31,349 nt of DNA from a virus. The notes beneath the pieces are model-generated. The model was not told the origin of the DNA, did no database searches, and saw only the letters and a list, made by a program, of their open reading frames with translations. The translations under genes were made by a program, and so were the position numbers. Shown piece by piece: positions 14,569 through 21,580 of the stretch. Each line of letters begins with the position of its first letter. The stretch's first letter is position 1. The DNA is taken from IMG/VR virus record IMGVR_UViG_3300042887_005843, positions 1 to 31,349 of that record, one strand, 5' to 3'.

Positions 14569-15050
14569 TTATCCTCGTCAATTGCCTTTTCAACCGCATT
14601 AATCAAAGCCTCAAGAATCTTCTGACCATACTTTTCAAAAATGTAAGGAAGCAATTTTTCAACAACAACTTTCAATAAATTACTGCTAATCTTATCTTTG
14701 TTGCTGTCTCTAATCAAAGCATCGATAAACTCGCTATCCAAATCTGCAAACCCAGCTTGACCTTGAGCAGCAAGATTTGCAACCATCTTCTTTTTCGACA
14801 ACAAAGAAATAAAGAAATCCATTACAAATGGACCAAACAGTCTGAAACTCTCAAAAATAAACGAAATTGAGAAACCATTACGAAGACCTTCTGTAACCGT
14901 AGAAAGAACATCAGGTCCATACTTTTGTAAACATTCTGCTAAAAATTCTGGAGAAGCACCCATCTTGAGTGCTTCTTCTTGCATAACATCAATATCAACT
15001 CCATCCATTGGAGTCTCGCCAACCATGCCAAATCTTTCAAAATCACTCAT
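14565..15050 (-). CDS. Helical protein of unknown function in the secreted-protein block
   Basis: A 161-residue protein, mostly helical, with an acidic first 25 residues and a moderately hydrophobic middle (about 58-82, ISFIFESFRLFGPFVMDFFISLL) that may be one membrane segment or a buried helix pair. The C-terminal helix is amphipathic (LLPYIFEKYGQKILEALINAV). A holin-like role is conceivable but unsupported. AAAGGT lies eight bases before the ATG. It starts three bases after the peptidase stop and overlaps the cytochrome-like gene. Confidence 0.7.
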   Translation of the reverse strand: MSDFERFGMVGETPMDGVDIDVMQEEALKMGASPEFLAECLQKYGPDVLSTVTEGLRNGFSISFIFESFRLFGPFVMDFFISLLSKKKMVANLAAQGQAGFADLDSEFIDALIRDSNKDKISSNLLKVVVEKLLPYIFEKYGQKILEALINAVEKAIDEDK

Positions 15051-15053
15051 TTG

Positions 15054-15860
15054 TTATACCTTTACAGTAGGAACATCATCTTGAGTGTTTGGATCTTTAG
15101 GATCGTCAATCACTCCTTGGAATGCAAAGCAATCTAATCTACTATAGTAAGCAAAATGTTCTTTTCTTACATAACAATAACCATTCATTCCAAAATTACT
15201 TCCCCAACTATTCTGCAACTTAACAAGCCAGCCATACTTGCTATGTTTCTTAAGCCCACAAGCCAGCATAGAATGCCCGCCACCGCCTCCATTTGGAAGA
15301 GGGGAGATTCCCTCTGCATCTACTTTAGAGAAGTTAGAACCCACAAGAATGCCAATATTAACGACAAAGCCAATACTCAAGGCAGAACATACTTCTTCAA
15401 ACGTAGTGCAACGATAAGCTTTCTCAAGTTTGAACCTAGCTGCATTATCATAAGCTGATTTTGTCAAACTATTCTTGTAGTAAACCCTATCACTAGGAAA
15501 TGCGCCAAGTTCGCAAATACCATACTTTTTAAGCATGTCAAGGCTGTTTGAGATATATGCTCCGGCATCTTGTCCGCCATTAATTAAAGCATAATGAAAA
15601 AATGGATTGAAACTTTCAACCACATCTTGTCTTTGTTTGTACAATATCTCCATACCAGCAGCTGTAGCATGAGCAACACAACTACTTGTGGATTTTTGGT
15701 TCAAAATCCTATGACCTTCCCAAGACATATCAATTTCTTGAAGCGTCCCAGAAAATCCTTGACCACTCTCTGAAAAATATGGAAAACTATCATCAACAGG
15801 ACTAAGTTGATGAGAAAGAACACGATAATATCCGTCGAAATAAATTGATGGGAAACTCAT
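15054..15860 (-). CDS. Papain-family (C1A) cysteine peptidase
   Basis: The 268-residue protein carries the papain catalytic set in order: Gln55 and Cys61 in NQKSTSSCVAHA, His196 in GGGGHSMLACG, and Asn217 in QNSWG. The spacing is typical of C1A peptidases. It has no signal peptide and no long inhibitory propeptide (only about 50 residues precede the catalytic Cys), so it should fold active in the cytoplasm or be packaged in the virion. AAAGGAG lies seven bases before the ATG and the gene starts one base after the preceding stop. Its substrate could be a host defence or surface protein, or a virion protein. Confidence 0.9.
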   Translation of the reverse strand: MSFPSIYFDGYYRVLSHQLSPVDDSFPYFSESGQGFSGTLQEIDMSWEGHRILNQKSTSSCVAHATAAGMEILYKQRQDVVESFNPFFHYALINGGQDAGAYISNSLDMLKKYGICELGAFPSDRVYYKNSLTKSAYDNAARFKLEKAYRCTTFEEVCSALSIGFVVNIGILVGSNFSKVDAEGISPLPNGGGGGHSMLACGLKKHSKYGWLVKLQNSWGSNFGMNGYCYVRKEHFAYYSRLDCFAFQGVIDDPKDPNTQDDVPTVKV

Positions 15861-15861
15861 A

Positions 15862-16575
15862 TCAATCTCCTTTAGTGATTTTTGTCAATACATCAAGAAC
15901 TTCTTTTTCTGTTTTAGGAATCGCACTATAATGCAAAACTGTTCCATCTGAACTTTGAACAATAAACAAACTATTACCTGTTTTTTCAAGTAAAGTATCA
16001 AGCTTTTTGTTTTTTACAATAGGACTGGCAATATCGTAAACTTTGTAATAACTCTTTGTTTTAGTAATTTCATCACGAATAGGTTTTGAATTCAATATTG
16101 CTGCTAATTCTGAATTAGAATTGTTAAAATCAAACAAGAAAGTAACATGTAAGCCTTCTTTTACAACAACAACTGGCTTTACGGGATCAACAGGATCAAC
16201 TGGTTTTGTCCCTTTGACAGTAATTGAAGTTTTAGCAAATTCAGTTAATTTACTATCAACAAGAGAAACAGCAAAAATACTTACAGTTCCTGATTGTGGC
16301 ACAGCAACAACAAGACTGTTTGTTTCTTCATTGGCCACATATTTAACTTTGCTCTGACTAACCACAAGCCATTTGACTTTTCCTTTTGATTTAGCTTGCA
16401 CAAGCATAAAGCCTTCAGAATTTTCAACTATAATATCTTCAGGAAGTTCTAAACCTTCAACTTTTGCTGATAATGTTGTTGTAGGAAGAGGGTTGCTTAC
16501 TGTAGGAATCGGAATTTGAGCAAAAGAAACAGTCGCAAAAATCAAAATACTTGCAATACTAGCCAAAATTCTCAT
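15862..16575 (-). CDS. Secreted protein with Pro-Val-Asp linker, unknown function
   Basis: The 237-residue protein has a clear signal peptide (residues 1-19, ILIFATVSFA|QIP). Residues about 35-120 look like a beta-sandwich domain of the type that binds ligands or partners, followed by a short repetitive linker (KPVDPVDPVKPVVVV). The C-terminal 90 residues resemble a thioredoxin-like or transglutaminase-partner fold in layout but have no catalytic Cys. GAGGTGA lies ahead of the ATG and a weak promoter with a start-site hairpin is seen just upstream. It is the first gene of the tightly coupled run peptidase, unknown, cytochrome-like, glycosyltransferases. Confidence 0.7.
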   Translation of the reverse strand: MRILASIASILIFATVSFAQIPIPTVSNPLPTTTLSAKVEGLELPEDIIVENSEGFMLVQAKSKGKVKWLVVSQSKVKYVANEETNSLVVAVPQSGTVSIFAVSLVDSKLTEFAKTSITVKGTKPVDPVDPVKPVVVVKEGLHVTFLFDFNNSNSELAAILNSKPIRDEITKTKSYYKVYDIASPIVKNKKLDTLLEKTGNSLFIVQSSDGTVLHYSAIPKTEKEVLDVLTKITKGD

Positions 16576-16584
16576 ATTTCACCT

Positions 16585-16630
16585 CACTTTAAATAAGTGT
16601 ATAATAATTATTCTGTTTACATAACTTCAA
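16585..16630 (-). promoter_or_regulatory. Possible promoter with start-site hairpin for the secreted-protein block
   Basis: On the minus strand, TTGAAG (16630-16625) and TATTAT (16606-16601) are 18 bases apart, followed directly by CACTT-ATTTA-AAGTG (16599-16585), a five-pair hairpin just before the GAGGTGA ribosome binding site. The -35 lies inside the end of the previous gene. The match is weaker than for the promoters at 396 and 4906. Confidence 0.35.
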
Positions 16631-17930
16631 TTTTTCTTATGTCTTCTTCAGTTAGATAAACATAGTTTCCCATCTCATCTATCATCATTTTTATTAATAA
16701 ATTTCTATTATCAATATTATTAATTTTACTTATGCTAGAAATTCCTCTTAATGGTCTTACGTTTCTCTCCCCTTTACTTTCCAGATAAGATTCTACATTG
16801 TGTAAGATTGATACAAAGTCATCAATATCATTAATTTTATCTTTATCTATAATATATTTTTTAACTGTTTTGCTTTTTATTAAATGCTTTTTTTGTTCTA
16901 AATTCATTGGAATTTCTCTTCCAGAGCCTTCACCTTCTCTAAACAATATTCTTCTTAAATTTTCAGAAAGATTTTGTTTTACATATGCTGAAAACCTTTT
17001 AGCTAATGTTTCTTTAGCTGATATGAAGTCACTGTGTAATTGATTTATTATTCCAAAACCTTCTGTTATATAAGGTTCGCTTGTTTCGTTTTTGTTTAAA
17101 CATGCAATTAACGCATCTAATGATTTTGTGTTATTTCTTCCACGGATTGGAAATTCATTGTTGATTTTCTCATGAATTTCACTTGTGTTACTAGATTTTA
17201 ACATTACATCAAATTGCTGTTCGAGTGGGTCTTCTTCAATTTCTTCAGGCGTTAGAGAATCCTCTTCTTTAGTTTCTTCTTCTTCAGTTGCTGGTGCTGT
17301 GACATTTATAAATTCGGCATCATCATCTTCGTCTTCACCATCTTCTTCTCCTTCTCCATCTTCTCCTTCATCATCTTCTTCTCCTTCTCCATCTTCTCCT
17401 TCATCATCTTCTTCTTTTGTTTCTTCTTCACTACTTTCTTTTTCTGGTTTTTCTTCTTCAGGTTCTTCCACTTCTATTGGTTTTTTCTTACCGGAAGTAG
17501 GAGCAGTTGTTTCTGGCTTTGGAACAATTGGGGCCATTCCAAAAACTCTATGGTCAATGTCTTGTTCGGCATTTTTTCTTAACATTGTTACGATTCTAAC
17601 AGCTGCAACTTCATTTCCTGTAATTCCAATCAAACTGTCAAGGAACTTTTCGTACGCCAATTGAAGTTGCTTTTTCAAAGTTATAGTTGCTGAATTCAGA
17701 CTTCTTGTACCCAAACCAGCCCTAAATCCATGATACATGCCTCTTAATGCACCACCAATACCACTAAGAAAGCCGCTGCTGCTAAGATTGCTGTATTCAT
17801 TGAACAAACTCTTGTTCTTTATTTTGATAGCAAGAGATATTAGATCAGAAGGATGAATTTGTTTTTCTTCCATAAATGAAATAAAGTCTCTATTAGCTAG
17901 CTCTTTTGAAAATTTGAAAAATGCATTCAT
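16617..17930 (-). CDS. Large acidic protein, probable virion component
   Basis: A 437-residue protein with three parts. Residues 1-75 hold a Phe-rich start (MNAFFKFSKELANRDFISFM) loosely like the capsid-targeting peptides nearby, then a Gly-rich hydrophobic stretch (GFLSGIGGALRGMYHGF). Residues about 135-235 are an extremely acidic low-complexity linker of Glu, Asp, Gly and Pro, part of it made of two exact 33-base repeats. The C-terminal 200 residues are helical and charged. AGAGGAT precedes the ATG. Acidic linkers of this sort occur in scaffold or packaged proteins, but no family is recognised. It starts 29 bases from the divergent hldE gene. Confidence 0.65.
   Translation of the reverse strand: MNAFFKFSKELANRDFISFMEEKQIHPSDLISLAIKIKNKSLFNEYSNLSSSGFLSGIGGALRGMYHGFRAGLGTRSLNSATITLKKQLQLAYEKFLDSLIGITGNEVAAVRIVTMLRKNAEQDIDHRVFGMAPIVPKPETTAPTSGKKKPIEVEEPEEEKPEKESSEEETKEEDDEGEDGEGEEDDEGEDGEGEEDGEDEDDDAEFINVTAPATEEEETKEEDSLTPEEIEEDPLEQQFDVMLKSSNTSEIHEKINNEFPIRGRNNTKSLDALIACLNKNETSEPYITEGFGIINQLHSDFISAKETLAKRFSAYVKQNLSENLRRILFREGEGSGREIPMNLEQKKHLIKSKTVKKYIIDKDKINDIDDFVSILHNVESYLESKGERNVRPLRGISSISKINNIDNRNLLIKMMIDEMGNYVYLTEEDIRKIEVM
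17342..17407. repeat. Two exact 33-base tandem repeats coding an acidic linker
   Basis: Two identical 33-base units (17342-17374, 17375-17407), each coding on the minus strand for an 11-residue DDEGEDGEGEE block, with partial copies on both sides. The length keeps frame, so copy number can change without breaking the gene. Confidence 0.9.
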
Positions 17931-17959
17931 TTGATAAAATCCTCTTACTATATTTAAGC

Positions 17960-19297
17960 ATGCACGAATTATTTAACGAATTACTCAACAAAAAAATAAC
18001 TATTTCAGTGGTTGGTGACACACTGATTGATGAATTTTATAAAGTAAATGTAAATAGAATCAGCCCAGAATTTCCAATTCCTGTAATGCTTTCAAATAGC
18101 GGCAATCCATATAAAACAGTGTGTGGAGGAGCAGCAAACGTAGCAAATCAGTTCAAATATTTTAATATTGACACCAAATTGGTATCTTTTTTGAACTTTT
18201 ATGCAAAAGAACTATGTGATGCAGAAGGAATAGATATTAGTCATTCACATGAGTGTGATACATGTCAAGTGCCTATAAAGAAGAGATTTTATCATGATGA
18301 TCATCCAATTATGCGATGGGATGTAGAAGCGAAAAATTATGGTGTTGATAATCTTGCACAACAATTAAAAAATTTAAATCCACCCGAATCAGATGTTGTT
18401 ATTTATTCTGATTATGATAAAGGTCTATTTACCAAAAAATTCAACATGACAGGAAATGGAATTTCGTTAGTTGATCCAAAAATAGATGTTTCCTTATGGA
18501 ATAAATGTTCTGTATTTAAACCAAACTATCATGAAGCAGTTAGAATAACCGGAGAGAAAGATATAAAAAAACAAATTGATAAAATTATCAAAAAATTAAA
18601 ATGTGAACAAGTTGTTATTACAAAATCTGGTGAAGGAGTTTTTGGTTATTCAAAAGAAGAAGGATATGTTGAAGTAATACCTGAAAATGAATTACCAAAG
18701 CCAGTTAGTGTGTCAGGAGCAGGAGATGCGTTTGCTGGATTTTTAGCTATGGGTTTAGGATGTGGATTTAGCCTTAAACAATCTATGACATGGGCATTTA
18801 ACGCTGGAACTATTTATGTATCTAACAAATACAATCAACCACTTTGTATGGCAGATTTTTTGCGTAAAGAAAAATATGTTAAAAATTGGGAATTCCTTGC
18901 AAATAGAAACTTTAAGTTGGTTGTAACTGGTGGTTGTTTCGATGTGCTTCACAAAGGACATATGCACAGTCTTAGAGAAGCTAAAAAGCATGGAGATAGA
19001 CTTTGTGTAACTTTGAATTCTGATGAAAGTATTAAGCGGTTAAAGGGACCAAAGCGTCCAATCATGCCATTAGAATCAAGAATTGAAGTACTGAAATCTT
19101 TAGAATTCGTAGATTATATTGTTGTATTTGAATCAAACACACCTGAAGATGTTTTGAAAGTATTAAAACCAGATGTCTATGTTAAAGGAACTGATTATAA
19201 AAACAAAGAACTACACGGTTCTGAATATGTGAAACGTGTAGTTCTTGTTGATCTCGTTGAAGGCTATTCAACTACTAAGTTTTTGGGAGGCGGTTAA
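17960..19297 (+). CDS. hldE: HldE: heptose 7-phosphate kinase / heptose 1-phosphate adenylyltransferase
   Basis: The 445-residue bifunctional protein makes ADP-heptose precursors for lipopolysaccharide or other glycans. The N-terminal PfkB-type kinase domain (1-305) has GGAANVA (56-62) and the catalytic SGAGDAF (252-258). The C-terminal cytidylyltransferase-like domain (318-445) has GGCFDVLHKGH (324-334, with the HxGH nucleotide-binding motif), KRLKGPKRPI (359-368) and VEGYSTTKFL near the end. The order and motifs match HldE (E. coli 477 residues). The start at 17960 is preferred over 17921, which would overlap the divergent gene. No Shine-Dalgarno is visible. The nearby glycosyltransferases and sulfotransferase suggest a shared glycan pathway. 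Separate enzymes for the remaining steps are not in this window. Confidence 0.9.
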   Translation: MHELFNELLNKKITISVVGDTLIDEFYKVNVNRISPEFPIPVMLSNSGNPYKTVCGGAANVANQFKYFNIDTKLVSFLNFYAKELCDAEGIDISHSHECDTCQVPIKKRFYHDDHPIMRWDVEAKNYGVDNLAQQLKNLNPPESDVVIYSDYDKGLFTKKFNMTGNGISLVDPKIDVSLWNKCSVFKPNYHEAVRITGEKDIKKQIDKIIKKLKCEQVVITKSGEGVFGYSKEEGYVEVIPENELPKPVSVSGAGDAFAGFLAMGLGCGFSLKQSMTWAFNAGTIYVSNKYNQPLCMADFLRKEKYVKNWEFLANRNFKLVVTGGCFDVLHKGHMHSLREAKKHGDRLCVTLNSDESIKRLKGPKRPIMPLESRIEVLKSLEFVDYIVVFESNTPEDVLKVLKPDVYVKGTDYKNKELHGSEYVKRVVLVDLVEGYSTTKFLGGG

Positions 19298-19312
19298 TTA
19301 TTTTTTTTATTC

Positions 19313-21424
19313 TTATTTTTTTTGTAAAATAGATTTCATTTTTTGATAATCACCGTTATGTATAAGATATAGACAAGCGCCATTATAAGTCGAATACCGC
19401 CCACGTTTCATAAAAATTTTAGGCAAACTTTTAACTTCTTCGTCCATTAAAATTCTTCTGTGGTCTGTATGATCCGTCTTTGGAAAATCTTGTACCAAGA
19501 TTATTTTAAGATCATCTTCGGTCAATTCTTGCAGTCCTTTATGTTTAATACACATTCTATACAATGCTAACTCTGTTAAATAATCACTATGAAGTTGATT
19601 ATTGTCCTCTACAGCAAACATTTTTTTAATTTTTGATAAAGGTTCGTCTAGGTTAACTTTTCCGTCGTCAACAAGTTTTTGGGCTTCTTCAGCAGCAGTC
19701 TCCTCATCAGTCTTCAAATCATCAAGATTATCTGCCCCCATCAGAAACTCAAGCTCATAAGTATCCTCATCAGGAATCTCTATATATTTCGAATCATCAT
19801 CTAGATCAAGCAAGGCAGAAGTTTTTAAAGCTGATTTATAATCAGCGTTTTTTGGATCAAAATAATTTTGTTTTTTATAATATTCAAGCAATGTTCTTAT
19901 GGGCTTATTATGCAGATCATTATCATCCAGCTCTTTCTCGTATTTAGAATCATTAGCATATTTATTAAATATGTAAATTAAATCATTTTCATTAAAATAA
20001 TTTTCTTCGACATCATTGCCTACTATGCCTTTTTTTATGTACTTAAAAATTAGTTTTCTATGATCTTGATCTTCTGGTACAAGTCTTCTTGACTGAGCAT
20101 ATCTATTAATCATTTCTATACCGGATTTATCTTTATTCTTGGAATAAGGACTTATAAGACGGTTATTATAAATTACTTCAAAATTTGTTTTACTTTCTCC
20201 ATAGATTCCACAAAAAACAGCTTCTAATTCTTCCTTTGATAAATTATAAGGTTTATAATGATCATGATAAACTTCTAGAATGTTATCTTCTAGTATAAAT
20301 CTAATAATATAATTTATATTACCTTCATCAGGATGAGCTACAGATTCTAATGCATCATATAAACTTGGTTTTTTCAGGTCAAGTTCATCTAGTGCATATT
20401 TTTTATGAGGCTTTACAAATTCAAAAAGTTTTTTCAAATTCTTGCTATGGTTAATAATTGCTTCATATCTTTTTTGTTGTTGCTTTTCTTGTTTATAAGC
20501 TACTGGTTTCGTATCAGTGTAAATTTTTGGTAAAATATTACTTGCAAGTTCTTTTTTTATTTTGTTTTGAATATTAGTAAAATAATTTTCTAGTGCAGCT
20601 TTTTCTGTATTTGATACTGATATTTTACTCTGAATTTCAGTAATTTTTTGTTTTATTGAATTTGTTATCCTGTTAAAAACTAATTGTAAGTTATTTTTTT
20701 GTGTTAGTTTTGTCCCAAAAAGTTCTTCACTTCCATATTTTACGTTTGCTGTTGTCGATGTCGATTCTTTAATAATATTATTTTTTAAAATATATTCATG
20801 TAAATACTCTTGTGTATTTTTTGGATCAAACAAAACAGCTGATGACAATTTAGATAATTCAAATTTGTTGCTATTATTTTCTAGAAAATTTTTAAATGAA
20901 TTATGTGATGTGTTTTCATTAAACGTGTCCTTAGTATCTAAAAATTTTATTAATTTTTCTTTTATATTTTTAAGCACAACATAATAGTTTTGAGCCATTC
21001 TTGCTTTTTTTTCATTAGCAAAATGTTTTGATAATTCTGTTCCCATTTCAAAAACTTTATTAGTTACAGTAGCTTTTAGTATTGTTTTAAATTTTTCTTT
21101 ATTATCATCAATAATTTTTTTGGCGGCACTAGGAACAGCACCGGCTGGAGCAGCAGGTTTTGGTGCAGCGGGTGCGGTTCCCGGAGGTGCGGCAGGGCGA
21201 GGAGCACCGGGTGCAGCGGCAGCACCGGGAGGAGCAGCAGGTCTTGGTGCAGCGGGTGCGGTTCCGGGTGCAGTGGCACTTTCAAAAATATTTGCAAGTA
21301 TATTACTGTTATATTCGTTTAAAAAATCAAATAATAAATTTTCTATTGATTTTTTTTCTTGAAGTTTTACAAGAATTTTTTGAGCGTGGTTGTTAATAAA
21401 TGAATCAAATCTTGTAATACTCAT
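19313..21424 (-). CDS. Large probable virion-internal protein with Ala-Pro linker
   Basis: A 703-residue protein. Its N-terminus (MSITRFDSFINNHAQKI) resembles the capsid-targeting peptides in this window, and Ile-Phe-Glu|Ser (about residues 47-50) is a plausible prohead-protease site just before the linker. Residues about 51-102 are an Ala/Pro/Gly linker made of imperfect repeats. The rest (600 residues) is charged and helical, rich in Lys, Glu, Asp and Tyr, with no enzyme motif seen. AAAGGAAAAT precedes the ATG. CATAAATA, like a T4 late promoter, lies 19-30 bases further upstream. An internal protein ejected with DNA is one idea, and a tail or fibre-type role is another. Confidence 0.65.
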   Translation of the reverse strand: MSITRFDSFINNHAQKILVKLQEKKSIENLLFDFLNEYNSNILANIFESATAPGTAPAAPRPAAPPGAAAAPGAPRPAAPPGTAPAAPKPAAPAGAVPSAAKKIIDDNKEKFKTILKATVTNKVFEMGTELSKHFANEKKARMAQNYYVVLKNIKEKLIKFLDTKDTFNENTSHNSFKNFLENNSNKFELSKLSSAVLFDPKNTQEYLHEYILKNNIIKESTSTTANVKYGSEELFGTKLTQKNNLQLVFNRITNSIKQKITEIQSKISVSNTEKAALENYFTNIQNKIKKELASNILPKIYTDTKPVAYKQEKQQQKRYEAIINHSKNLKKLFEFVKPHKKYALDELDLKKPSLYDALESVAHPDEGNINYIIRFILEDNILEVYHDHYKPYNLSKEELEAVFCGIYGESKTNFEVIYNNRLISPYSKNKDKSGIEMINRYAQSRRLVPEDQDHRKLIFKYIKKGIVGNDVEENYFNENDLIYIFNKYANDSKYEKELDDNDLHNKPIRTLLEYYKKQNYFDPKNADYKSALKTSALLDLDDDSKYIEIPDEDTYELEFLMGADNLDDLKTDEETAAEEAQKLVDDGKVNLDEPLSKIKKMFAVEDNNQLHSDYLTELALYRMCIKHKGLQELTEDDLKIILVQDFPKTDHTDHRRILMDEEVKSLPKIFMKRGRYSTYNGACLYLIHNGDYQKMKSILQKK
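21118..21282. repeat. GC-rich imperfect repeats coding an Ala-Pro linker
   Basis: About 165 bases of high GC in an otherwise AT-rich genome. A 21-base core is repeated exactly at 21161-21181 and 21245-21265, 84 bases (28 codons) apart, with partial copies between. It encodes the APGTAPAAPRPAAPPG-type linker on the minus strand. Confidence 0.85.
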
Positions 21425-21442
21425 ATTTTCCTTTGCATTTCA

Positions 21443-21580
21443 TTATTTATGATCATGGTTCAAATGTTTAATCATATCTTTCATAAATGAACAATAATGA
21501 AACTGCATTACACAAAATGTAGCAGCGCCAGAAAAGAATCCAATTGCTAATGCTGCAAAAATAGTAAGAAATGTTTTCAT
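21443..21580 (-). CDS. Very small single-pass membrane protein
   Basis: A 45-residue protein. It starts MKTFLTIFAALAIGFFSG and has one membrane segment at about residues 4-26, then a short tail with two Cys (23, 30) and four His (28, 39, 42, 44) ending HLNHDHK. The ATG overlaps the TGA of the upstream gene (ATGA) and AAAGG lies about nine bases ahead, so translation is coupled. It sits between two large probable virion proteins. It could be a small holin/spanin-like or membrane-anchoring peptide, but nothing proves that. Confidence 0.7.
   Translation of the reverse strand: MKTFLTIFAALAIGFFSGAATFCVMQFHYCSFMKDMIKHLNHDHK

Noticed and set aside
17185-17664. Long plus-strand Ser/Pro-rich open frame
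   Set aside because: It is the reverse complement of the Glu/Asp/Gly linker coded on the minus strand. Composition is a mirror artefact, and the minus gene has a proper start and ribosome binding site.
21120-21396. Plus-strand Gly/Ala-rich frames over the GC-rich repeat
   Set aside because: They mirror the Ala-Pro linker of the minus-strand gene, with no ribosome binding site and no independent support.
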